In this document: piece by piece, positions 10,551 to 18,800 of the stretch | How positions within the stretch are numbered: position 1 is the first letter of the stretch | Layout: each line of letters starts with the position of its first letter | From: Alphaproteobacteria bacterium | GTDB taxonomy: Bacteria > Pseudomonadota > Alphaproteobacteria > ATCC43930 > CGMCC-115725 | Assembly (NCBI GenBank): GCA_021325525.1 | Contig: JAJPHB010000063.1 | Span: 1 to 64,000 of the forward strand | Direction of reading: 5' to 3' | Length of the DNA: 64,000 bases | Notes under the pieces: generated by a model | Told to the model about the DNA's origin: nothing | Database searches by the model: none | The model's input: only the letters and a program-made list of their open reading frames with translations | Position numbers and translations under genes: made by a program

Positions 10551-12072
10551 TCCCGGAGCCTAGCACGGCTTGCCGTGCGGCGGCCACGACCGCCGCGCTC
10601 CCGGTTGCGAGACGCTCGATCTCCGGGCCGAGACTGCGGTCCTCGTCGAGACGCGGGACGAGGGCGCGGATCGCTGCCTGCGCCGCCGCGAGCGGCGGTC
10701 CCAGGACCGGCGGCGGCGTGCGCAGATCGACCGCCTGCGCCGCCAGCATCAGCTCGATCGCGAGGAGCCGCCGCAGCGCCGCCAGCAACTCCTCGGCCTT
10801 GCGCAGGACGAGCGGCGTCTGCGGCGCGTGGTCCTCGACCCCGTTGGCGACGGCGGTGAAGTCGAGGCTCGCCGGATTGGCGCGCAGCCGGCATTCGGCG
10901 CAGAGCGCCGCGATCGTCTTCTGCACCGGTGCGAAGCCGGCGCGGTCGCCGCCGACGGGCGTCAGGAATTTCGGCAGGCCCGACGCCTCGGGCTGCATCA
11001 GCTTCATCATCCGGCCGGCGGCGAGGTCGGCGACCGGCACAAGGGCGAGCGCGAGCGTATCGAAGGCGAGGGCGAGGGCCGCCGTATGGAAATTGCCGGT
11101 CGAGACGATGCGGCCCGCTTCGAGAAGGACGAGCGGGTTGTCGGCGGCCGCGTTGAGCTCGGCCTCGACCGCCCGCGCGGCGAGATCGCGGGCCGCCAGC
11201 GCGGCGCCGTGGACGGGCGCGATGCAGCGGAAGCTGAGCGCGTCCTGCACCGCGCGGGCCGCGCCGGGCTGCCAGAGGGCGCTGCCCGCCAGCCATCGGC
11301 GCAAGGCGGCGGCGGCCTCCTCCTGGCCGGGCGCCGGGCGTGCCGCCGCGACCTCGGCAAGGAAGGGCGAAGGATTGGCGCGATACCCCTCGCAGCTCAG
11401 CGCGGCGGCGAGCGCTGCCAGCTCCGCCAGTTCGGCCGCATCCTCCAGCAGGAGCACGGCGTGTCCGACGCTGAGCCCGTTGCTGTTGACGAGGGCGAGC
11501 CCGTCCTTCGGCGCGAGAACCGTCTTTTCGAGGCCGGCGCGGCGCAGCGCTTCAGCCGCGGGCATGGTGGCGCCCGCCATCTCGACCTCGCCTTCGCCGA
11601 TGAGCGGCAGCATGAGATGCGCCATCGGCGTCAGATCGGCGGCGCCGATCGAGCCGAGCGACGGGACAAGAGGAGAGATGCCGCTGTTGAGGAGGCCGAT
11701 GACGCCGGTGAGGCATGCCGCCGAGGCGCCGGCGCCGCCCCGCGCCAGCCCGTTGGCGCGGACGAGGAGCGCGGCGCGCACGGTTTCGGCAGGATAGCAA
11801 GGGCCGAGGGCGGCGGCGCGGCCGCGCAGGATGCGCTCCTGGAAGTCGGCGATCTCGCTCGCGGCGAGGCGGTGGCCGAGATTGGCCCCGAGTCCCGTCG
11901 TCAAGCCATAGACCGCCTCGCCTCGGGCAAGGCTCGCGGCGACGACGCGCCGCGCGGATTCGATCCGGGCCGCCACCTCCTCGCCGAGGCGGACCCGCGC
12001 CGCCCCGCGCGCGACGGCGACAATTTCGGCGCGCGTCAAGCCGAATCCGGTGATGGTGACCACCCTCGCCAT
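10543..12072 (-). CDS. Aromatic amino acid ammonia-lyase (HAL/PAL/TAL) homologue lacking the MIO tripeptide
   Basis: The 509-residue product aligns along its length with histidine/phenylalanine ammonia-lyases: the catalytic-Tyr loop AVYGLTTGLGANLG near residue 55, LLNSGISPLVPSLGSIG near 140, and NSNGLSVGHA, FHTAALALAFDTLALAL and a C-terminal helical bundle. The motif that self-cyclises to the MIO electrophile, normally GSVGASGDLAPL, here reads GSIGAADLTPM: one residue shorter and without the Ser of Ala-Ser-Gly. Classical ammonia elimination is therefore doubtful. The start at 12072 was chosen at the family-typical N-terminus; an in-frame ATG at 12147 would overlap the divergent topoisomerase start. 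It is followed by an overlapping DOPA-dioxygenase-like gene. Confidence 0.8.
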   Translation of the reverse strand: MARVVTITGFGLTRAEIVAVARGAARVRLGEEVAARIESARRVVAASLARGEAVYGLTTGLGANLGHRLAASEIADFQERILRGRAAALGPCYPAETVRAALLVRANGLARGGAGASAACLTGVIGLLNSGISPLVPSLGSIGAADLTPMAHLMLPLIGEGEVEMAGATMPAAEALRRAGLEKTVLAPKDGLALVNSNGLSVGHAVLLLEDAAELAELAALAAALSCEGYRANPSPFLAEVAAARPAPGQEEAAAALRRWLAGSALWQPGAARAVQDALSFRCIAPVHGAALAARDLAARAVEAELNAAADNPLVLLEAGRIVSTGNFHTAALALAFDTLALALVPVADLAAGRMMKLMQPEASGLPKFLTPVGGDRAGFAPVQKTIAALCAECRLRANPASLDFTAVANGVEDHAPQTPLVLRKAEELLAALRRLLAIELMLAAQAVDLRTPPPVLGPPLAAAQAAIRALVPRLDEDRSLGPEIERLATGSAAVVAAARQAVLGSGNG

Positions 12073-12145
12073 GTCGTTCGATACGGCAGGAACTCGCATC
12101 GGGTCAACGGTAACGGCGCCCCGGATCGGCCGTTCAACTTTCGTC

Positions 12146-13273
12146 ATGCGCTCCGAGATCGAGACCGCCGCACGAGCCTTGCTGCCGGCGCAGGCGACGG
12201 CCGCCGCCTGCGAGCCGGCGGCGGCGGCGCGCCTCGCCCGGCTGCGCTATGTCCGCGACGACGCTCCCGGCATCACGCGGCGCCGAGCCGGGACGAGCTT
12301 TTCCTATCGCGATCCCTCGGGGCGGCCGATTCGCGACAAGGAGACCTTGGCGCGCATCAAGGCGCTGGCGGTGCCGCCCGCCTGGCGCGAGGTCTGGATC
12401 TGCCCCGATCCCGACGGGCACATCCAGGCCGTCGGGCGCGACGCCCGCGGCCGCAAGCAGTATCGTTACCATCGGCGCTGGCGCCAGGTGCGCGACGAGG
12501 CGAAGTTCGGCCATATGATGCGCTTCGTCCGCGCCCTCCCGCGCATCCGCGAGCGCGTCGCCGGCGATCTCGCGCGCCCGGGTCTGCCGCGCCCCAAGGT
12601 GCTGGCCGCGATCGTCCGCCTGCTCGAAACCACGCTCGCCCGCATCGGCAACGAGGAATATGCGAGGAACAACCACAGCTACGGGCTGACGACGCTGCGC
12701 AACCGCCATGTCCGGGTCAGGGGCCGCGGCATCGAGCTCGATTTCCGCGGCAAGCACGGGATGAAGCGCCATTTGGAACTGCGCGATTGGCGGCTGGCGC
12801 GCATCATCGCCAAGCTGCAGGACCTGCCGGGACAGGAGCTCTTCCAGTTCGTCGACGACGACGGTGAGCGGCACGCGATCGGCTCGGAGGATGTGAACGA
12901 CTACCTCCGCGAGATTTCGGGCGAGGAGGTCACAGCCAAGGATTTCCGCACCTGGGCGGCGACGACCTTGGCCGCCGTGGCGCTGCGCGAGTTCGAGGCC
13001 GTCGACAGCGCGGCCAAGGCGAAGGCGAATGTGCTGCGCGCCATCGAGGCGGTGGCGCAGATGCTCGGCAACACGCCGGCGGTGTGCCGGAAATGCTATA
13101 TTCACCCGGCGATCCTGGATGGCTATCTCGACGGCAGCCTCCTCGCTACCCTCAAGGCGCGGGCGGCGGATGCGCATCTGCGCGACAATCTCCCGGGGAT
13201 GACCCCGGAGGAGGCGGCCGTCACCGTCTTCCTGCGCGAGCGCCTTGAGGCCGAGGCCGAAAAGCGGTCGTAA
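12146..13273 (+). CDS. DNA topoisomerase IB
   Basis: The 375-residue protein is a poxvirus/bacterial type IB topoisomerase, which relaxes supercoils through a 3-prime phosphotyrosyl intermediate. The N-terminal domain (about 15-90) has ITRRRAGTSFSYRD and KALAVPPAWREVWICPDPDGHIQAVGRDARGRKQYRYH. The catalytic domain shows the family Arg/Lys regions NNHSYGLTTLRNRHV and FRGKHGMKRH, the His/Arg segment AKDFRTWAATTLA, and the C-terminal Tyr in RKCYIHPAIL. The length is usual for the bacterial family. The ATG at 12146 was chosen because in-frame upstream codons run into the divergent lyase gene. No clear ribosome binding site precedes it. Confidence 0.95.
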   Translation: MRSEIETAARALLPAQATAAACEPAAAARLARLRYVRDDAPGITRRRAGTSFSYRDPSGRPIRDKETLARIKALAVPPAWREVWICPDPDGHIQAVGRDARGRKQYRYHRRWRQVRDEAKFGHMMRFVRALPRIRERVAGDLARPGLPRPKVLAAIVRLLETTLARIGNEEYARNNHSYGLTTLRNRHVRVRGRGIELDFRGKHGMKRHLELRDWRLARIIAKLQDLPGQELFQFVDDDGERHAIGSEDVNDYLREISGEEVTAKDFRTWAATTLAAVALREFEAVDSAAKAKANVLRAIEAVAQMLGNTPAVCRKCYIHPAILDGYLDGSLLATLKARAADAHLRDNLPGMTPEEAAVTVFLRERLEAEAEKRS

Positions 13274-13316
13274 TACCTGGAACCGCAAATCGCCGATACG
13301 GCGACCCTCGCCCTGG

Positions 13317-13397
13317 TCATCGCGAGCCGACGGCGAAGCAATCCAGGAGCCCGCGCCCTGGATTGCTTCGTCGCCTTCGCCTCCTCGCAACGACGAC
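13317..13397. repeat. Palindromic GAAGCAATCCAG-type repeat
   Basis: The left arm GTCATCGCGAGCCGACGGCG plus AAGCAATCCAGG and the right arm CCTGGATTGCTTCGTCGCC plus TTCGCCTCCTCGCAACGAC form a large imperfect hairpin around a short GC spacer. The element belongs to the very common bacterial repeat that reads CATTGCGAGGAGCGAAGCGACGAAGCAATCCAG. It lies just behind topoisomerase IB and ahead of the convergent response regulator, where it could terminate both transcripts. Confidence 0.75.
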
Positions 13398-13434
13398 GTC
13401 GAGACGGCGAATCAGGCTGCCCTAACAGCGGGCA

Positions 13435-14154
13435 TTAGCTGACCTCGACGGTCGGCGTGAAGATGTAGCCGGTGCCGCGCACCGTCTTGATGATGGTGGG
13501 TTTCTGCGGATCGTCCTCGAGCTTGCGGCGCAGGCGCCCGACTTGCACGTCGATGGTGCGGTCGAAGGGGCCGGCCTCGCGATTGCGCGCGAGGTCGAGA
13601 AGGCGGTCGCGGCTCAACACCTGGTTGGCGTTGTTGACGAAGGCGGCGAGCAGGTCGAACTCGCCGGTGGTGAGGCGCACTTCGCTGCCGCTGGGGGAGA
13701 CGAGCTCGCGCGTCGAGAGATCGAGGTTCCAGCCGGCAAAACGCGCCTTCGAGCGGCCTGCCGGCTTTTCGTTGGCGCGCGAGGAGGCCCGGCGGAGCAC
13801 GCTCTTCACCCGCGCCAGCAGCTCGCGCAGGTGGAACGGCTTCGGCAGGTAGTCGTCGGCGCCCATTTCGAGGCCGATGATGCGGTCGACGGTCTCGCCG
13901 CGCCCGGTCAGGATGATGATGCCGATATTGGATTCATCACGCAGCGAGCGCGCCAGCGTCAGCCCGTCCTCGCCCGGCAGCATGAGATCGAGGATGACGA
14001 GGTCGACCGGCGTCTGCGCCATGATCTTGCGCATTCCGGCGCCGTCGTTGGCGGCGCTGACGGTGTAGCCTTCGCCCGACAGATACTCCTGGACGACCTC
14101 GCAAATTTCCTTCTGGTCGTCAACGACGAGAATATGAGGCGAAGAAGCGGTCAT
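13435..14154 (-). CDS. OmpR-family response regulator
   Basis: The 239-residue protein has a receiver domain (about 7-120) with the acidic pair VVDDQ, phosphoacceptor Asp in LVILDLMLPGEDG, Thr in IIILTGRGE and Lys in DDYLPKPFHLRELLARV. A C-terminal winged helix (about 140-236) ends RTIDVQVGRLRRKLEDDP and RGTGYIF. It is therefore a DNA-binding two-component regulator. No histidine kinase gene is adjacent. The start at 14154 gives the normal distance to the first receiver strand; a longer in-frame ATG lies at 14193. Three TTACA boxes upstream are a likely autoregulatory operator. Confidence 0.93.
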   Translation of the reverse strand: MTASSPHILVVDDQKEICEVVQEYLSGEGYTVSAANDGAGMRKIMAQTPVDLVILDLMLPGEDGLTLARSLRDESNIGIIILTGRGETVDRIIGLEMGADDYLPKPFHLRELLARVKSVLRRASSRANEKPAGRSKARFAGWNLDLSTRELVSPSGSEVRLTTGEFDLLAAFVNNANQVLSRDRLLDLARNREAGPFDRTIDVQVGRLRRKLEDDPQKPTIIKTVRGTGYIFTPTVEVS

Positions 14155-14253
14155 GGCCCTGCTGAATCTGGCTGATCCCGGAACCGGATGCAATAACGCA
14201 AAGGTGGCAGCCTCCGTCCTGTCGTCAGCGCTCAGCGCGAGCCGAGGACATCT

Positions 14254-14278
14254 TTACACTTGTTTACAATTCCTTACA
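14254..14278. promoter_or_regulatory. Triple TTACA direct repeat, likely response-regulator operator
   Basis: TTACA occurs at 14254-14258, 14264-14268 and 14274-14278, exactly 10 bp apart, so all three face the same side of the helix. On the other strand this reads GTAA(A/G)-N5-GTAAA-N5-GTAAA, the spacing and core reported for CpxR/OmpR-family boxes. It lies between the divergent OmpR-type regulator and ECF sigma genes and could control both. A further TTACA at 14307-14311 is out of phase. Confidence 0.65.
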
Positions 14279-14395
14279 CGAATCCGCAGCGGCTGACATC
14301 ATGGGATTACATCCTCCGCGTAAATTCCCGGGACCAAGACGCTTTCGTTGAACGAGCAGCGCAGGGACCAACGGCACACGCGAAGGAGCGCAGCG

Positions 14396-15025
14396 ATGGC
14401 CGATCGGAACATCTATCGCAAGATCGAAGAGGAAATCCCGCGATTGCGGCGCTATGCGCGCGCCCTCACTCGCGAGGTGAGTGCCGCCGACGACCTTGTC
14501 CAGGATTGCCTGGCGCGCGCCCTCGGCAAGGTGCATCTGTGGCAGAAGGGGACCGATCTGCGCGCCTGGCTCTTCACCATCCTGCACAATCAATATGTGA
14601 ACCATGTCCGCCGCGCGGTGCGCGAAGGGGCCGCGGTCGCGCTCAGCGAGACCGAGCCGATGCTGACCACCCAGCCCAATCAAGCCAAGCGCCTCGAACT
14701 GCGCGATCTGGAGCGCGCCATCGCCAAGCTGCCCGAGGAGCAGCGCGCCGTTCTGCTGCTGGTCGGGCTCGAAGGCATGCGCTATGAGGAGGTCGCGACC
14801 GTCCTCAACGTGCCCGTTGGCACCATCCGCTCGCGCCTGTCGCGCGGGCGCGAGATGCTGCGCCAGCTCATCGGCATGGCGGAACCCCGCGAGCCGGCGC
14901 GGCGGCGCGGCGTTTCCGTCGGGTTGAACTTGAGCGCGCATGGCGAGACGCCGCTGAGCCGGGCAGCGCCGCTGCGGCGCGCGCCCTTTGCCGCCGCCCT
15001 GCCGCAGGAGGCGCTGCACGATTGA
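14396..15025 (+). CDS. ECF-type RNA polymerase sigma factor
   Basis: The 209-residue protein has region 2 (about 15-75) with RRYARALTREVSAADDLVQDCLARAL and the region 2.3/2.4 helix LRAWLFTILHNQYVNHVRR, and region 4 (about 105-160) with LPEEQRAVLLLVGLEGMRYEEVA and the recognition helix VPVGTIRSRLSRGREMLR. Region 3 is absent, as in the ECF group. A roughly 45-residue basic C-terminal extension is unusual for short ECFs. AAGGAG lies 8-13 nt before the chosen ATG, which excludes an earlier ATG at 14348. No anti-sigma gene or PhyR/NepR is adjacent. It probably controls a stress regulon; the signal is unknown. Confidence 0.9.
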   Translation: MADRNIYRKIEEEIPRLRRYARALTREVSAADDLVQDCLARALGKVHLWQKGTDLRAWLFTILHNQYVNHVRRAVREGAAVALSETEPMLTTQPNQAKRLELRDLERAIAKLPEEQRAVLLLVGLEGMRYEEVATVLNVPVGTIRSRLSRGREMLRQLIGMAEPREPARRRGVSVGLNLSAHGETPLSRAAPLRRAPFAAALPQEALHD

Positions 15026-15031
15026 GCCGAC

Positions 15032-15062
15032 CCGGCCGGTGCCGTCGCGCGGCACCGGCCGG
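15032..15062 (+). terminator. Perfect 13-bp hairpin after the sigma factor gene
   Basis: CCGGCCGGTGCCG (15032-15044) and CGGCACCGGCCGG (15050-15062) are exact complements around a 5-nt TCGCG loop, starting 7 bp after the sigma-factor stop. There is no T-tract, so this may be a hairpin-type 3-prime end rather than a classical intrinsic terminator. Confidence 0.5.
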
Positions 15063-15087
15063 AGACCGCCGCGACGACGATAGTGGT

Positions 15088-15280
15088 GGAACCGGAGAAT
15101 TGCGGGGGGTGTTGAGGGTTCGTGTGCGCCTGCTCGATGGCGCGCACCGGACAGCGGGTCGCCGGGCGCCCGCGAGAGCGTGTCCGACCTCCCCCGAGCC
15201 CGGCATGGCAAAGTCTCCCTGTATGCGGGTTTGCCACCCGCAAACTGGTCGGGTGCGATCACGCGCCCGACCGTTTTTTT
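15088..15280 (+). ncRNA. Candidate small RNA with EcfG-like promoter
   Basis: GGAAC at 15088-15092 followed after 17 nt by TGTT (15110-15113) approximates the alphaproteobacterial general-stress promoter GGAAC-N16/17-CGTT, with one mismatch. About 165 nt later the transcript would end at the strong terminator at 15247-15280. The interval contains further hairpins (near 15125-15150 and 15228-15245) and no convincing coding frame. It was not matched to a known RNA family and is inference only. Confidence 0.3.
15247..15280 (+). terminator. Rho-independent terminator
   Basis: GGTCGGGTGCG (15247-15257) pairs with CGCGCCCGACC (15262-15272) through one G-T pair and a 4-nt ATCA loop. GTTTTTTT follows immediately. 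It is a strong intrinsic terminator with no recognised gene directly upstream, so it may end a noncoding RNA beginning near 15120. Confidence 0.8.
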
Positions 15281-15462
15281 GCCCGCCCTCGAACGAACGC
15301 CGAACTTTACTCGCGGCGCCGCCGCCTCTCAATGGCGAAAAGCGGCAGGCGGCCTTGGTGAGCGTCAATTGCGGGTTGCCGCGCCTTGCCGCGGGAACGT
15401 TCCCCGCCCCGCGCTCGTTGCCGGGTGACGATCTTCGAGCCCTGGCGAGTGGTGGAGGCAAG

Positions 15463-15699
15463 ATGCTGGGAAGACATGTCTATCGCGTGGCGCCTTTGCG
15501 CGACGGCGCGTGGAGCGTTGCCAAGGAAGGCGAGGCGCAGCCGCGCGGCCAGAGAGGGTCGCGCCAGGAAGCCGTGGAATACGCCTGCTCGCTGGCCGTC
15601 GCCGATCAGCCGAGCCGGGTCACGGTCGAGAACGAGGACGGCACGATCGCCGAGGAGAAATCCTACGGCGCCGACCTCGCCCAGCAAGTCCGCGGATGA
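15463..15699 (+). CDS. DUF2188-like small protein
   Basis: The 78-residue protein begins MLGRHVYRVAPLRDGAWSV and continues as alternating strand/helix with SRQEAVEYACSLA and SRVTVENEDGTIAEEKSYG. This is the compact beta-beta-alpha-beta pattern of the DUF2188 family (small proteins that read hVxPxxxGWxVKxEG...A...A). GGAGG lies 4 nt before the ATG, which fixes the start within a longer open frame. The function of DUF2188 is unknown. It precedes the glucan locus in the same direction by about 170 bp. Confidence 0.7.
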   Translation: MLGRHVYRVAPLRDGAWSVAKEGEAQPRGQRGSRQEAVEYACSLAVADQPSRVTVENEDGTIAEEKSYGADLAQQVRG

Positions 15700-15869
15700 C
15701 ACGCTGAGGTCATGGAACCCCGCCTCGGTGCGATCGTTTGCCGTGACGGCTCCCTGTGGCGACGCGGCGAAAGAGACGCGTGGGAGGGCGCACCGTTCTC
15801 CTCTGCCGTACCAAATTCTGTGCGATGGAATAGTATATCGCGGCCCCGGCCTGGTCCTAGGAAAACGGG

Positions 15870-18800
15870 CTGGAGGAGCAGCTGAGGAAACTCAAGCCAC
15901 AGGCGCCTTTCCCGGCGGAAACCAGTGCCGCAAAGTCCGCCGTCGCGGTCGGCGCGGTTGCGGTCGAGCGGCGGCCGCCGGCGCTCATCTATGAGCTGCA
16001 CCCGTCCCTGGCGGGGCCGCTGCCGCTCTGGCGCGGTCATCTGCCGCGCATCGCCGCGATGGGCTTCGACACCGTCGCCCTGCTCCCCTTTCATCCGACC
16101 GGCGCCGATCGCAACCTCTACGCCGTCGCCGATCACTATGCCGTCAGCGCGGCGCTGGCGGAGGGCGCTCCCGTCGACGGCGCCGCCGCGCTCGGCGATT
16201 TTCTCGCCGCGGCGCGGGGGCACGGCCTTGCCGTCATCATGGATCTGGTCGTCGACAGGGTCGCCCGCGACGGGACCCTCGCGCGCCAGCACCCGGACTG
16301 GGTCCTGCGGGACGGCGGCGCCGGCGCGTTCGCGCCGCTTGCCCATGACGGGCCGGCGCAATCCTCCATCCTCGCCTATTTCGCCGGCGTCGTGCGGCAT
16401 TATCTCGATCTCGGCTTCGCCGGATTTCGCTGCGTCGCCGCCCACCGCGTGCCCGTCGCGAGCTGGCAGGCGCTGATCGCGGGCGCCCGCGCTCAGTCCC
16501 CGGATGCGCTCTTCTGCGCCGATACCCTGGGCGCGCCGCTCGATGCGGCGGAGCGGCTTGCGGGCGCGGGATTCGACTTCCTTTTCGACAGCCTCGCCTG
16601 GTGGGATTTCCGCAGCCCTTGGCTCTTGGAGCAGCACGAGGCTCTGCGCCGCATCGCCCCGACCATCGGCTTCCCCGAGAGCCATGACACGGCGCGGCTC
16701 GCCGGCCGGCTCGCGGCCGCCGGCATCGGCGATGCGCGTCTCATCGAGGCGGAGTACCGCCAGCGCTACGCCCTCGCCGCGACCTTCTCGAGCGGGCTGC
16801 TGATGCCGATCGGCTATGAATGGGGCTGGCGATCCCCCTTCGATCCAGCGCCCGCCTGCTTCCGCCCCGCGGCCGAGGAGCGGCATTTCGACCTCGCGCC
16901 CGCCATCGCCGCGGTGAACCGGATGAAGCGCAGGACGCCGGTCCTCGAGAGCAACGGACCGCTGCGCCTCCTCTCGCCACCCGATGAGCCCGTCATGGCG
17001 TTGGCGCGCCAGGACGAGGACGCCACGGAATGGGTCTTCACCGTCTTGAACCGCGACCCGGCGACGGCGCGGCAGATCGCGACCGACGCGCTCATCGCCA
17101 TCGCCGACGACCGCCATCTTCTCCTCACCGAGATCACCGCGGCGGAGGCCGCCCCGGTCTCGACGCTTCGCATCGCCCTCGAGCCGCTGGAGACGCGGAT
17201 CTTCCTCGGCCGTTCGCGACCTCTCGCCGCCGTCCTCGCCGATATGGCGCCGGCGCCGCACATGCATCCCGAGTGGCGGCCGGAAGCGCGGATCGTCATC
17301 GAGGCGGTCGAGCCCTTGATCGACAATGGCCGCTACCCGGTGAAGCGCATCGTCGGCGAGTCGCTCGAAATGACCGCCGACATTCTGCGCGACGGGCATG
17401 ACAAGCTGGCGGCGCTCCTCCGCTACCGCCATGCGGACGAGGCGACCTGGCGCGCGAGCCCCATGCGCCATATCGACAATGACCGCTGGGGCGGCCGCTT
17501 CGTCCTCGAACGGATCGGCCGCTATCTCGTCGCCATCGAGGCGTGGACGGATCATTTCGCATCCTGGCGCGACGAGGTGGCGAAGAAGCGCGCGGCAGGC
17601 CAGGACATTAGGCTGGAGCTCATCGAGGGGCGGGCGCTCGTCGCTGCCGCCGCGGCGCGCGCCGATGCCGCCGACGGCGCCGCCTTCACCGCTCTTCTCG
17701 CTTCCCTGGATGCGGCGGATGACGAGGAGAAGGCAGCGCTGCTGCTGTCGCGCCTCGTTGCCGATCTCGTCGCCCGCTGGCCCGACCGCAGCGACGCCGT
17801 CCGGACGCCCAATGCCTTCGAGGTCATCGCCGACCGCCCGGCGGCGCGCTTTGCCGCCTGGTACGAGATGTTCCCGCGGAGCCAAGGACGCGTGCCGGGC
17901 CGCAGCGCCAGTTTCGATGACTGCATCGCCCGCCTTCCCGAGATCGCCGCGCTCGGCTTCGATGTCGTCTATCTCGTGCCGATCCACCCGATCGGCCGCA
18001 TCAACCGCAAGGGACGCAACAACGCGGTCGTGGCGGCGCCGGGCGACCCCGGCAGCCCCTACGCGATCGGCGCCGCGGAGGGCGGCCATTGCGCCGTCGA
18101 GCCGGCGCTCGGCACGCTCACGGATTTCCGCCGCTTCGTCGCCGCGGCCGCGACGCTCGGCATGGAGGTGGCGCTCGATTTCGCCGTGCAATGCGCGCCC
18201 GACCATCCCTGGATTCGCGAGCATCCGGAGTGGTTCCTGTTCCGCCCTGACGGCACCATCAAATATGCGGAGAACCCGCCGAAGAAGTACCAGGACATCG
18301 TCAATGTCGATTTCTACAATTCCGACCGCGCGGCGCTGTGGCGCGCGCTGCGCGACATCATCCTGTTCTGGGCGGCGGAAGGGGTCCGCATCTTCCGCGT
18401 CGACAATCCGCACACCAAGCCCGTTCCGTTCTGGGAATGGTGCATCCGCGAGGTCCAGGACCAGTACCCGGACATCATCTTCCTCTCCGAGGCCTTCACT
18501 CGGCCGAAGATGATGAAGCTTCTCGCCAAGGCGGGCTTCACGCAGTCCTACAGCTACTTCACCTGGCGCAACACGAAATGGGAGCTGACGCAGTACCTGA
18601 CCGAGCTGACGCGCGGCCCCGAGCGCGAATACATGCGGCCCAATTTCTTCACCAACACGCCGGACATCCTGCCGCAGATCCTGCAGCTCGGCGGCCGGCC
18701 GGCCTTCCGCACCCGCCTCGTCCTGGCGGCGACGCTGTCGCCGGCTTACGGCATCTACAACGGCTTCGAGCTCTGCGAGAACACGGCCATTCCCGGTACC

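Noticed and set aside
10543-12147. Longer start for the lyase homologue at 12147
   Set aside because: It would use an ATG overlapping the divergent topoisomerase start codon and adds 25 unconserved residues.
13435-15025. EcfG/PhyR-NepR general stress module
   Set aside because: The regulator is an OmpR-type DNA-binding protein, not PhyR (no sigma-like domain), and no NepR is present.
15205-15250. Frame starting MAKSPCMRVC, resembling a DUF1289 N-terminus
   Set aside because: Only about ten residues fit, the second Cys pair is missing and a strong terminator lies within it.
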